The notes under the pieces are model-generated. The model saw only the letters and a program-made list of their open reading frames with translations. It was not told the DNA's origin and searched no databases. 64,000 nt of DNA, taken from assembly GCA_012959785.1 (NCBI GenBank), contig DUCM01000006.1, forward strand, positions 124,001 to 188,000, read 5' to 3'. The position numbers were made by a program, and so were the translations under genes. The stretch comes from Planctomycetota bacterium. Its GTDB lineage: Bacteria; Planctomycetota; UBA1135; GCA-002686595. Shown here piece by piece: positions 9,445 through 17,358 of the stretch (the stretch's first letter is position 1; the number at the start of each line of letters is the position of its first letter).

Positions 9445-9820
9445 GGGGGGAGTGCGGGGATCGCCAGGGGGATGGTTCCGCTGGAGAGCCTAACCTGCCG
9501 CATGGGTCCCTTGGGAATCCGCGCCAGTGCTTCTTCTGGTGCCGGCCCTCTGAAACGCCCCCCGAGAGATACCCTGGGAGAAACGCCACGGAACCCTCGC
9601 AGGCTCGCCCTGGTGCAGGAACTGGAACGCAGCAGCTCTTCCAGGGCCGAGCGGCTACGGCTCGAGCAGAGCGTCCTGGAAGGCGCGGCGCGGGGAGCCC
9701 TGAAGCGTGTTGAGAACAGCGGCCGGGTGTCGGGCGAGGCCAATAAGCCGATAGAGGCCTCTTGTTTCTCGCTCTCTTTTGTCTGTTTTTTGGCCATGGA
9801 GGCCTTTATCTTGGATTTCT
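9445..9820. other. Long intergenic region between arsC and the apbE operon
   Basis: About 380 bases between divergent transcription units. Open frames exist on both strands here, but their composition is unlike proteins and none has a convincing start or neighbour. GC content falls clearly toward 9770-9870, where the putative Fur box and inverted repeat lie. It must contain the arsC promoter and probably the operon promoter; I cannot place -35/-10 elements with confidence. Confidence 0.5.
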
Positions 9821-9835
9821 TGCGAATCATTCTCA
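9821..9835. promoter_or_regulatory. Putative Fur box upstream of apbE operon
   Basis: The 15-mer TGCGAATCATTCTCA matches the 7-1-7 Fur consensus TGATAATNATTATCA at 11 of 14 fixed positions and contains the perfect core palindrome GAATCATTC. It lies in the AT-rich dip 81 bases before the apbE start. Fur with Fe(II) would repress, so the operon is predicted to be switched on by iron starvation. No Fur gene is in the window. Confidence 0.6.
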
Positions 9836-9848
9836 ATTTACACTAGCT

Positions 9849-9867
9849 ATTGAGACGAGATCTCAAT
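9849..9867. promoter_or_regulatory. Inverted repeat between Fur box and apbE
   Basis: ATTGAGA and TCTCAAT form a perfect 7-base inverted repeat around a 5-base spacer. The half-site TCTCAAT also occurs at the end of the preceding Fur-like box (9831-9837). It could be a second operator for the same or another dimeric regulator. It lies 49 bases before the apbE start. Confidence 0.45.
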
Positions 9868-9915
9868 ACAACTTCCCTCCTCTCCGCAAGCGGGGTCCCC
9901 CGCAAACCCCAAACC

Positions 9916-10995
9916 ATGACCCTCCTCCTCCAAGCCCCTCCCCGTCTCCTGGCCCTCCTCGTGGGCGGCCTGGTTCTGGGGGGAGTCGCCGAGGGGCGTC
10001 AGAGCGCACTGATCGAACGGCGGGTGGCGGCCATGGGCACCAGCTTGGTGCTCGAAGTCGTGGCCGAGGACCGCGCCAAGGCCTTGGCCGCGAGCGAATT
10101 GGCCCTGTGCGCCATCGAGGACACCGAGGCGCGACTCTCCACCTGGCGGGCGGACTCCGAGGTCTCCCGCCTGAATCGCACCGCGCCGGGGGTGGAGTTC
10201 GCGCCTTCGCAAGAACTCTGCGAGGACCTGGAGCGCGCCCTCCACTGGCGCAACCAAACCGGCGGGGCCTTTTCCCCCACCGTGCTCCCCCTGGTTCGAG
10301 CCTGGGGCTTGGAAAATGGGGGCGCGCGGCCGGAGGCTAGGCCTCTGGAACGGGCCCGAGCCGCCAGTTCGAGAGGGGCCATCGCCTTCTCACTCCCCGC
10401 GGCCATCGTGCGCCGAGATCGGGCAGCGGGCCTCGCCACCGGCGGCTTCGGCAAGGGCGTGGCCCTCGACCGCGCAGCGGCGGCCCTGGAGAGCCAAGGT
10501 GTCCAGCGAGCCTTCTTCAACTTCGGCGGGCAGACCCTGCTATTCGGCGCTGTCGCCGGAACGACCATCGCCCTGGCCGATCCTGATCAGCGCCGACGGC
10601 CTGTCCTGAGCCTTTCCTTGCGCTCTGGTTCGTGCGCCACCTCGGGCAACAGCGAACAGGAACTCGCAGTCGACGGCGCAGCCCTGAGTCATCTCCTCGA
10701 TCCGAGAAGCGGCGCGCCCGCTGCGGACTTCGGCAGCTTGACGGTCTGCGCTGCGAGCGCCACCGACGCCGACTGCCTATCCACAGCCCTGTTCGTCCTG
10801 GGCCCCGAAGCAGCCCTGAAATTCGCCCACCAGCGCCCCGGCATCGATGTCGTGGCCATCCTGCGCGGGCCCAGCGAGGTGCGTGTGCGCGCCACGAGCG
10901 GCTTGCGCGGCCGACTGACCGTCCTTCTTGCAGGACTCACCATCGAGTGGTACCAGCCCTCTTTTTCCATCCCAAGTACCCAAGTGGGCTCCTGA
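9916..10995 (+). CDS. apbE: FAD:protein FMN transferase (ApbE), exported
   Basis: ApbE moves FMN from FAD onto a Thr/Ser of partner proteins outside the cytoplasmic membrane. The 359-residue product starts with a signal peptide (LLALLVGGLVLGGVAEG). Family motifs follow: VAAMGTSLVLEV, TGGAFSPTVLPL, ATGGFGKGVALDRAA (compare DPGGIGKGYAVD), FFNFGGQTLL and the C-terminal TDADCLSTALFVLG. The ATG at 9916 is chosen over 9850 because it opens the signal peptide and leaves the upstream inverted repeat non-coding. It is first of four genes; the third encodes an FMN-binding domain with the acceptor motif, so the substrate is encoded in the same operon. A Fur-like box upstream suggests iron control. Confidence 0.9.
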   Translation: MTLLLQAPPRLLALLVGGLVLGGVAEGRQSALIERRVAAMGTSLVLEVVAEDRAKALAASELALCAIEDTEARLSTWRADSEVSRLNRTAPGVEFAPSQELCEDLERALHWRNQTGGAFSPTVLPLVRAWGLENGGARPEARPLERARAASSRGAIAFSLPAAIVRRDRAAGLATGGFGKGVALDRAAAALESQGVQRAFFNFGGQTLLFGAVAGTTIALADPDQRRRPVLSLSLRSGSCATSGNSEQELAVDGAALSHLLDPRSGAPAADFGSLTVCAASATDADCLSTALFVLGPEAALKFAHQRPGIDVVAILRGPSEVRVRATSGLRGRLTVLLAGLTIEWYQPSFSIPSTQVGS

Positions 10996-11008
10996 ACGCT
11001 TCTCCGTG

Positions 11009-12244
11009 ATGCACCACCCCTCAGCAATCTGCGCCCTGGCCCTCCTGGCAGGCCTGGGCCAAGCCCAAGACTCCACCCTCCGACGCCTCGACACCCTCGA
11101 GGCGGAAAACGAAAAACTCCACGATCAAATCGAAGCCCTGGCCAGCGAAGTGGAACGCTTCGAGATGCGCGACATCATGCCCGAGGTGGGCGAGTCTCGC
11201 TTTGGCATGGGCCCGGCGGCGTCCAAGGTCTATGCCAGGGAGCAGGGCCTTTCTGTGGGCGGCTACGGCGAAGCGACCTACACCAACGACTCCACGAACA
11301 GCCCGGCCAAGGCGGACTTTGTGCGTGCCGTGCTCTACTTCGGCTACAAGTTCGATGAGCGCTGGGTTTACAACTCGGAGATCGAGTTCGAACACGCCTC
11401 GACCGGCGAGAACGGTTCGGCCTCGGTGGAGTTTGCCTATCTCGAATACCACCAAAGCGACGCCCTGAACGCCCGCGCCGGACTTTTGCTGGCGCCCATG
11501 GGTTGGCTGAACGAGATGCACGAACCCACGACCTACTACGGCGCCTCGCGGCCCGAGATCGAGCGACGCATATTGCCCAGCACCTGGCGCGAGAACGGCT
11601 TTGGGATCCACGGCAGTTTGAGTGGGCTGGACTACAAACTGTACGCCATGGGCGGCCTCGACGGAGCAGGCTTTAGCGCCGAGGGCCTGCGCGGCGGACG
11701 GCAAAAGGGCAGCAAGGCTCTGGCCGAGGACATCGCCCTGGTGGGACGGCTGGACTACAGCGCCACTCCGGGGCTTGTCGTCGGGGCATCGGCCTACTTC
11801 GGAGATTCGGGACAGGGCGACGCGAGCCTTGGCGATATATCCACCACGATCTATGACCTGCACGGCGAGTACCAGTGGCGGGGACTGCGCCTGCGCGGGC
11901 TCTTCGTCCAGGCCGAACTCGACGATACGGAGCAGATCTTCGCTGCGAAGATGATGGTGGTCGGCGCAGAGATGCAGGGCTACTACCTCGAAGCCGGTTA
12001 CGATCTCTTCAGCCTGGGCTCGCAGAAAAGCGAGCAGCAGCTCATCCCCTTCGTGCGCTACGAACACATCGACACCCACGCCCAAGTGGCTTCCAGCCTG
12101 ACCGCAGACCCAGACCAGGAAGATGACATCGTGACCATGGGGCTGAACTGGCTACCGATCCAGAACATCGTCTTCAAGGCCAGCTATCAGGACTTCGACA
12201 GGGGCGCTGACCGCTTCCAACTCAGCCTGGGATATGTCTTCTAG
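11009..12244 (+). CDS. Outer-membrane porin-like beta-barrel with N-terminal coiled coil
   Basis: A 411-residue exported protein: signal peptide MHHPSAICALALLAGLGQAQ, then a short coiled coil (LRRLDTLEAENEKLHDQIEA), then alternating amphipathic strands ending in a C-terminal aromatic (SLGYVF), the hallmark of an outer-membrane barrel. The motif HEPTTYYGASRPEIERRILP followed by STWRENGFGI is shared by a family of porin-like barrels related to phosphate-selective porins; no TonB plug is seen. ATG 11009 is chosen because the signal peptide starts there; GTG 11006 is equally possible. It sits 13 bases after apbE and overlaps the FMN-binding gene by 11 bases. It probably admits a small substrate to the periplasm; the substrate is unknown. 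Confidence 0.8.
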   Translation: MHHPSAICALALLAGLGQAQDSTLRRLDTLEAENEKLHDQIEALASEVERFEMRDIMPEVGESRFGMGPAASKVYAREQGLSVGGYGEATYTNDSTNSPAKADFVRAVLYFGYKFDERWVYNSEIEFEHASTGENGSASVEFAYLEYHQSDALNARAGLLLAPMGWLNEMHEPTTYYGASRPEIERRILPSTWRENGFGIHGSLSGLDYKLYAMGGLDGAGFSAEGLRGGRQKGSKALAEDIALVGRLDYSATPGLVVGASAYFGDSGQGDASLGDISTTIYDLHGEYQWRGLRLRGLFVQAELDDTEQIFAAKMMVVGAEMQGYYLEAGYDLFSLGSQKSEQQLIPFVRYEHIDTHAQVASSLTADPDQEDDIVTMGLNWLPIQNIVFKASYQDFDRGADRFQLSLGYVF

Positions 12245-12941
12245 GCCCCTCATGCCGCGAAGCATCGGGTTTGTCTGGGGCCTGGGGATGTTGTGCGCTG
12301 CCGCTCTGGGCAGCGCGCCGGCCCAGGCCCACGGCGCCCCGCTGATCCAGCCTGCCATTGCCGGTGCGCGCATCCTCTTGACCCGCGACGAGGCCCTGAC
12401 CTTGGCCTTCCCCGGCTGCGAGATCGAACGCGGGAGCGCCTTTCTCAAGAAACCGGAGCAAGCGGCCGTGGCCAAGTTGGCCGGGGTCAAGTTCGTCTCC
12501 GGCGTGGTGCACCCCTATGTGGCCCGCAAGGATGGCCTGATCGTGGGCACGGCCTACTTCGACACCCACCGCGTGCGCACCATGCGCCAGACGCTGATGG
12601 TGGTGGTGACGGCCGCCGGCAAGCTCGGTCGGGTGGAACTCTTGGCCTTCGCCGAACCCCGGGAGTACATCCCACGAGCGGCCTGGTACGCTCAATTCAA
12701 AGGCAAGCAGCTCGACCACCAGCTGCGCCTGAAACGCGACATCAAGGCCGTAACCGGCGCTAGCCTGACCGCCAAGGCCACCACATCGAGCGCCCGCCGC
12801 ATCCTGGCCCTGCACCTAACCCTGGCGCGTTTGAAAGCGGAAAAACTAGAGCGCAAGCAACGCAAAGCAGCCGAGCGACGCAAAGAAGAGAGAGGGCGGA
12901 GCGGCGTCCCCCGAGCGACTGGGGGGGGCCCCCGCGTTTGA
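12234..12941 (+). CDS. Exported FMN-binding-domain protein, predicted ApbE substrate
   Basis: A 235-residue exported protein with signal peptide (FVWGLGMLCAAALGSAPAQAHG) and one FMN_bind domain. The flavinylation signature is at residues 173-179, VTGASLT, equivalent to SGAT in NqrC/RnfG; Ser177 would receive FMN by phosphoester bond. Strands such as KDGLIVGTAYFDTHRV and the LMVVVTAAGKLGRVELLAF strand fit the domain. The last ~40 residues are highly basic and helical (KAEKLERKQRKAAERRKEER), an unusual tail. The ATG overlaps the porin stop by 11 bases and its own stop overlaps the next TTG start (TTGA). It is a one-electron/two-electron carrier in the periplasm by family knowledge. Confidence 0.85.
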   Translation: MSSRPLMPRSIGFVWGLGMLCAAALGSAPAQAHGAPLIQPAIAGARILLTRDEALTLAFPGCEIERGSAFLKKPEQAAVAKLAGVKFVSGVVHPYVARKDGLIVGTAYFDTHRVRTMRQTLMVVVTAAGKLGRVELLAFAEPREYIPRAAWYAQFKGKQLDHQLRLKRDIKAVTGASLTAKATTSSARRILALHLTLARLKAEKLERKQRKAAERRKEERGRSGVPRATGGGPRV

Positions 12942-13354
12942 CTCGCGCGCAAGCCTGGGCTATCCACGCCTCGAATCTGCTCGTGGGCGTCAGCGGCCTG
13001 ATCTACGGCTGGATGCGCTACTTCGCCCAGGCGCAGGATGAGTTCTCGGTGGTCAACCACCCCTGGCAACCGGCCTGGCAACACGCCCATGTGCTCCTCG
13101 CGCCCCTACTCGTGTTTAGCGTGGGACTCGTCTGGAGCGGCCACATCTGGAAGCGCTACTCAAACGGCCACAAGACCCACCGCAAGAGCGGTCTGGCCCT
13201 GGCGCTCCTGTTCTTTCCCATGCTGGTCTCGGGGTACGCTTTGCAGATCAGCGCCACAGAAACCTGGCGCGAGATCTGGATCTTTGTGCACCTCGCGACA
13301 TCACTCGTGTGGTTGCTCTTTGGAGTGATTCACCCCTTGCTGCGCCGCAGCTAG
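12938..13354 (+). CDS. Four-helix membrane protein with multiple His, probable b-type haem carrier
   Basis: A 138-residue integral membrane protein with four predicted helices (~9-28, 51-70, 84-103, 112-131). His10, 51, 69, 118 and 132 lie in or at the ends of helices, and further His residues (41, 49, 78, 81) are in the loops, as in small cytochrome-b-like/DUF4405-type proteins that pass quinol electrons across the membrane. I cannot show haem binding from sequence alone. The TTG start overlaps the upstream stop as TTGA, implying translational coupling to the FMN protein, its likely electron acceptor. Its 3' end overlaps the convergent gene at 13301 by 54 bases. Confidence 0.65.
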   Translation: MTRAQAWAIHASNLLVGVSGLIYGWMRYFAQAQDEFSVVNHPWQPAWQHAHVLLAPLLVFSVGLVWSGHIWKRYSNGHKTHRKSGLALALLFFPMLVSGYALQISATETWREIWIFVHLATSLVWLLFGVIHPLLRRS

Positions 13355-14269
13355 GGGCTGACTACGAGGCACCTCGTCTCGGGGATCCTCGTGCTTGCCA
13401 AACCAGGCCTCGGCGAGCCATCCCAAGCCGTGGAACAGGCTGCGCCGTCGGTGAGCCGTGGCCACGTCACGCCAAATGGCGTGGCGCATGGAACGGTCCT
13501 TTTCGTAGCCCACGAGGAAACGCATCAAGTCGGTGCCCGTGAGGCTCGTGCCCAGGCGCGCATCGCGCCGAGCCACATGGCGGTGTAGACGCCGCAGGTT
13601 GCCCAGGCGCTCGGCCTTCGAGAGGTTCGCGAATAGATCCGATTGGTCCAGGTCGATGATCCAGAGGCTCGGTTCGGCCTCGGGGTCCGCGCTCTTCTGC
13701 AACACGATGTTTGTGGGAGTCAGGTCGGCGTGGCGACAACCGTGACGGTGCAAGCGGCGCACGAGTTGACCCGTGGCCCCCACAAGCCGCCTCCAGCGCG
13801 GCCCGGAAAGTTCGCCGGCGCGGGCCTGGGCCAGGAGAAAGCCGAGATCGGTGGCGTCCTCGAGGCGCCGGGTGACGAGATCGATGTACCAACCCCACCC
13901 CGGAGCCATGCGTGCCCGAGCCCCCACCACCTGGGGCGTCTGGATCCCGGCTTGGCGCAGGGAAGCGCTCAAGACGAGTTCCCGGAAGGGGCGGCCAGGG
14001 TCGGAGTAGCGCGCTCCGGTGAGCCAACGCAAGAGGCCGCCGTGGCTGAAACGCCGCACGACGAAACGCTCGTCCTCGGTGTCGAGGGCCAGGAGCGGCT
14101 GACGACCGCTCAGGTCGCCGGGCTCGATGCTGCCGTCGCTCTCCGGCCCGTAACCCGCCTCGTGAAAGGTCCGGGCCACATCCGTATGCAAGGCCAAGAT
14201 GCCCTGCGGGCCTTCGTCCACGAAGTAACCCGAGGGCAGGTCATCAAGGATCGGCAGGCTGGCGGCCAT
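13301..14269 (-). CDS. Lipopolysaccharide kinase family protein (Kdo kinase/WaaP-like)
   Basis: A 322-residue cytoplasmic protein with the eukaryote-like kinase fold of the KdkA/WaaP/RfaP family, which phosphorylates inner-core Kdo or heptose of LPS. Seen directly: VVRRFSHGGLLRWLTG (ATP-binding lysine region replaced by Arg-rich VVRRF), catalytic loop RLHRHGCRHADLTPTNIVL, and metal motif WIIDLDQSD. The spacing RHGxxHxDLxxxNxxL is diagnostic. The stop overlaps the convergent membrane gene by 54 bases. It is preceded 30 bases upstream by the kptA-like gene on the same strand; no LPS genes are adjacent, so the acceptor sugar is inferred from the family only. Confidence 0.78.
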   Translation of the reverse strand: MAASLPILDDLPSGYFVDEGPQGILALHTDVARTFHEAGYGPESDGSIEPGDLSGRQPLLALDTEDERFVVRRFSHGGLLRWLTGARYSDPGRPFRELVLSASLRQAGIQTPQVVGARARMAPGWGWYIDLVTRRLEDATDLGFLLAQARAGELSGPRWRRLVGATGQLVRRLHRHGCRHADLTPTNIVLQKSADPEAEPSLWIIDLDQSDLFANLSKAERLGNLRRLHRHVARRDARLGTSLTGTDLMRFLVGYEKDRSMRHAIWRDVATAHRRRSLFHGLGWLAEAWFGKHEDPRDEVPRSQPLAAAQQGVNHSKEQPHE

Positions 14270-14299
14270 GAAATCCCTGACCTGGATTCCAGGCAGAGC

Positions 14300-15508
14300 C
14301 TAGAGTCCTTCTCCGAATCCAGGACCGGGGGGGGACTTGGGTGCGCGGGGCTCGGGAGCGGACGGCGGTGTCGGCGGCGGTGTCGGCGGCGGTGTCGGCG
14401 GTGCGGCGGCCGGACGCTGCCTGGGCTCGGGGGCCCGGGGGGCCGACAGGCCGTCGCCGAAGCCCGAGGAGGGCGCCGCGGAACGGCGGGCGGGAGCGTC
14501 CGCCCGGGGCTGGCGCTCCTCGCGGGGCTGGCGCTCCTCGCGGGGCTGGCGCTCCTCGCGGGGCTGGCGCTCCTCGCGGGGCTGGCGTTCCTCGCGGGGC
14601 TGGCGTTCTGCGCGGGGCTGGCGTTCTTCGCGGGGGGCTGCCTCGTCGCTGCGAGCCTGACGCTCACGGCGGGGACGAGAGTCTCCGCGGTCGGCGCGCG
14701 CCGGGCGCTCTTCCCGCTCGGGACGGTCGCCGCGGAGGTTGTCACGATCATCGCGGCCGCGGTTCTTGCCTGAATCCTCGCCACGGCCGCGGTCGCGGTC
14801 TCCTCGGGAGTCTTCACGGCTGCGATCACGGTCATGGCCTCTACGGGAGTCTCCGCGGTCACGACCTCCACGGGAACCGTCACGATCCCTGCTGCGGCCA
14901 CGATCCCGATCACGGCCACCGCGTTGCACCGGGTCTCGGCCATCGTTGTGGGTCTCGCCCACTTCGAGGAACTCGGTGGGGATCGGATCGGACAGGTAGA
15001 GCGAAACGCGGTCGTAAAAGTTGATGCCCTGTTCCCAGGCATCGAGGGCGTAGACAGTCACCACGCTGTACGAACGGGCCTGAAAGCGGCCGGTCTCTAT
15101 GGCGTCTGAGTTTTCGCAGGCGAGGTGCAGGAAACTGCGCCGTCCCGCTCGTAATCCGTAACGCTCGGCGCGCTCGGCGTCGCGGCTACCGAGGCCCACA
15201 TACAAGAGCTCCGGTGGTTTGCAGTTCTCGCCGGGGTCGACCTTGATCGAGTGGCCATAGAGGGCTCGGATGCGGCCATCGGCGATGTCGTAGCGCAGCC
15301 GGTCACCGGCGTGCACGGCATCGTGGAGAGCGTCTTCGTCTATGGGGCCCTCCAGGCGCTCGCCTAGAGCCTCCAGGACATCCTCGATTTCTGCGGCGCC
15401 AAAGGCGTCGAGCTCGAGGTCGAATTCTTCCGGCTTGTGGCGGAGCATGTAGGCCAAGGAACGGGTGATCTGCTCGACATCGAAAGAGTGGTTCATCTCG
15501 GTAGGCAT
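14300..15508 (-). CDS. kptA: RNA 2'-phosphotransferase (KptA/Tpt1) with long charged repeat tail
   Basis: Tpt1/KptA removes an internal RNA 2'-phosphate to NAD+, releasing ADP-ribose 1'',2''-cyclic phosphate. Residues ~10-185 match the family: YMLRHKPEEFDLELD, IRALYGHSIKV (compare IRAVQGHS), ELLYVGLGSRDAERAERYGL and AGRRSFLHLA. The normally conserved HGT is VGL here. Residues ~188-402 are extra: an Arg/Asp-rich stretch, seven six-residue PREERQ-type repeats and a Pro-rich segment, resembling disordered RNA-binding tails. The ATG at 15508 is chosen because family homology starts soon after; the frame continues to 15685 without protein-like sequence. Bacterial KptA has no known splicing substrate; the tail suggests RNA association. 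Confidence 0.82.
   Translation of the reverse strand: MPTEMNHSFDVEQITRSLAYMLRHKPEEFDLELDAFGAAEIEDVLEALGERLEGPIDEDALHDAVHAGDRLRYDIADGRIRALYGHSIKVDPGENCKPPELLYVGLGSRDAERAERYGLRAGRRSFLHLACENSDAIETGRFQARSYSVVTVYALDAWEQGINFYDRVSLYLSDPIPTEFLEVGETHNDGRDPVQRGGRDRDRGRSRDRDGSRGGRDRGDSRRGHDRDRSREDSRGDRDRGRGEDSGKNRGRDDRDNLRGDRPEREERPARADRGDSRPRRERQARSDEAAPREERQPRAERQPREERQPREERQPREERQPREERQPREERQPRADAPARRSAAPSSGFGDGLSAPRAPEPRQRPAAAPPTPPPTPPPTPPSAPEPRAPKSPPGPGFGEGL
14511..14636. repeat. 18-bp tandem repeat, seven units, coding
   Basis: Seven direct copies of an 18-base unit (TGGCGCTCCTCGCGGGGC on the plus strand), the last three with point changes. It encodes the (PREERQ)n part of the KptA-like protein on the minus strand. 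A second short repeat of 12 bases (three copies, about 14366-14401) encodes the (PTPP)n segment. Neither has spacers, so this is not CRISPR. Confidence 0.9.
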
Positions 15509-15739
15509 CTGTTTGTTTTTGGCGGTCCGCGTGGGATCTGGCTGGTGCTCGTGGGAACGAGCCGGTCCTCGTGGGATTCGGGAAGGCGAGCCGACACGGC
15601 TCGTCGGGGCGCTGAAGCGGGGCCCCATGGAGGGGTCTGCCACTAGGAGGTTATGGGCGGCATGATACGGGAGTCCCGGGCGCAAGTCTATGCACCCTGA
15701 CAGGCGTTCCGGGAGGCTCCGAGTCCAGCCGGGAACCCG

Positions 15740-17281
15740 TCAGGCTGGCTCGTCCTTGACTGCGCCGGCCCCCAAGGGACCCTCCTCTCCCTCGCTGCGG
15801 GCGATCACCGCCGCTCCGCATGAGTCGGACCAGACATTGACCGTGGTTCGCAACATGTCGAGGGGCCGGTCCACGGCGAGCAACAGGGCCGCGCCCTCCA
15901 CGGGCAATTTCAAGGCCGAGAGGATGGTGAGCATCATCACCAGGCCAGCGGAGGGGATCCCCGCTGCCCCCACGCTGGCCAGCAGGGCCATCATGACCAC
16001 CAGGGCCTGGTCGCCATAGGTCAAGGGCACGCCGCCCATCCCGGCGTAGTACTGGGCGAGGAAAATCACGCCGATGCACTCGTAAAGCGCCGTGCCATCC
16101 ATATTGATCGTGGCGCCCAGGGGCAAGGTGAAGGAGGTCACCTTGTTGCTCACATGGCCGCGGCCCTCCACCGTGCGCATGGTCACGGGCAGGGTCATGC
16201 TCGACGAACTCGTGCTGAAGGCGGTCATCAAGGCCGGCGACATGGCCTTCGCCCAGCGCAAGGGGTTGATGCGACCGACGAGGGCCAGGAAGGCCGGCAA
16301 GGTCACGCAGGCGTGCAGGACCAGGGCCAGGGTCACGGTGAGCATGTACAGCAACAGGGCCCGGAAGGGCTCAAAGCCCGTGGTGGCCACGACCTTCACG
16401 ATCAGGGCAAAGACGCCGTAGGGCAAGAGTGAAAGCACGCCTTCGGCCATGCGCATCATCACATGAAAGATGGCCTCGAACAGGTCGCGCACGCGGCTCG
16501 AGTGGGGCTCGGCGGCGCGCGTGATGAAATAGCCAAGCAACAGGGCGAAGAAGATCACCTGCAACATGGCGGCGTTGGAGGTCATGGAATCGATCACATT
16601 CTCGGGCACCATGCGCCGCAGGACCTCGGCGAAGTTCTCCTCGCGGTCGCCCGCCTCTGCGTTGGCCGAGAGCCCCAGGGCCGCTCCCGTGCCCGGTGCG
16701 ATCAGGTTGACGAGCACCTGGCCCACGAGCACGGCCATCAAGCTCGTGATGGCGTAATAGCCAAAGGTCTTGAGCCCCATGCGACGCAAGTCCCCCATGG
16801 TGCCCACGCTGGCCACGCCGCTCACGATTGACGCGAACACCAGGGGCACGATCAGCATCTTCAAGAGCGCCAGGAAGATGTCGGCAAAAAAGGCGAAGGG
16901 CGCGATCCAGCGGGCCCGCGGCGAACTGGGCAGGAGCGCGAGGGCCACGGGATCGGGCTGGTCGGCCTGGGCGTCGCTCGCACGCACGAACCAGAGCACC
17001 TCGCCGTTTTTCGACTGCTCCACCACGGCCTTCACCGCAGCGGTGGAATCGAGACTCAGGATCGATTCCGTGGGCTTGCCGCGATCGCGGATGGCGCGGT
17101 CGTAGACCTCGCCCACCTCAAGCCGAGCACTCGGCTTGGCGGTCGAAACAACCTCGATGCCGCCCTCGACGGGCGCCCAACTCGCGCCGCTCCAGGCCGG
17201 AGCGTCAAGGCTGTACTGCATGCCGACTCCCACCAGGGCGCCGGCGACCATCCACGCAAGGACCTTCCAGTGAAATTGCAT
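15740..17281 (-). CDS. Dicarboxylate/amino acid:cation symporter (DAACS family)
   Basis: Inner-membrane Na+- or H+-coupled symporter of the GltP/DctA/glutamate transporter fold, 513 residues. Signature segments are present: the Ser-rich hairpin STSSSSMTLPV, the transport motif LGATINMDGTALYE, the second hairpin SVGAAGIPSAGLVMM and DRPLDMLRTTVNVWSDS. Helix 1 (WKVLAWMVAGALVGVGMQY) is followed by an unusually long ~100-residue polar segment before helix 2, longer than in GltP. Substrate is probably an acidic amino acid or C4-dicarboxylate. The short C-terminal tail (EGEEGPLGAGAVKDEPA) is polar. It is a single gene with 77 bases to the next. Confidence 0.9.
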   Translation of the reverse strand: MQFHWKVLAWMVAGALVGVGMQYSLDAPAWSGASWAPVEGGIEVVSTAKPSARLEVGEVYDRAIRDRGKPTESILSLDSTAAVKAVVEQSKNGEVLWFVRASDAQADQPDPVALALLPSSPRARWIAPFAFFADIFLALLKMLIVPLVFASIVSGVASVGTMGDLRRMGLKTFGYYAITSLMAVLVGQVLVNLIAPGTGAALGLSANAEAGDREENFAEVLRRMVPENVIDSMTSNAAMLQVIFFALLLGYFITRAAEPHSSRVRDLFEAIFHVMMRMAEGVLSLLPYGVFALIVKVVATTGFEPFRALLLYMLTVTLALVLHACVTLPAFLALVGRINPLRWAKAMSPALMTAFSTSSSSMTLPVTMRTVEGRGHVSNKVTSFTLPLGATINMDGTALYECIGVIFLAQYYAGMGGVPLTYGDQALVVMMALLASVGAAGIPSAGLVMMLTILSALKLPVEGAALLLAVDRPLDMLRTTVNVWSDSCGAAVIARSEGEEGPLGAGAVKDEPA

Positions 17282-17358
17282 ACCCAGACCCTACAACCAG
17301 AGGGACCCCGCTGGCAGGGCGGCGGGTGGCTTATCTCCAGGGCAGACGCGAGCAGTGC

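Noticed and set aside
9213-9836. Minus-strand frame reaching from the Fur-like box into arsC
   Set aside because: Ser/Arg-rich composition, runs antisense-free but in a different frame over arsC, and has no homology. A second frame here (ending at 9655) reads better but has no start codon.
14511-14636. Regular 18-base repeats considered as a CRISPR array
   Set aside because: Units are directly adjacent with no spacers and encode the PREERQ peptide in frame.
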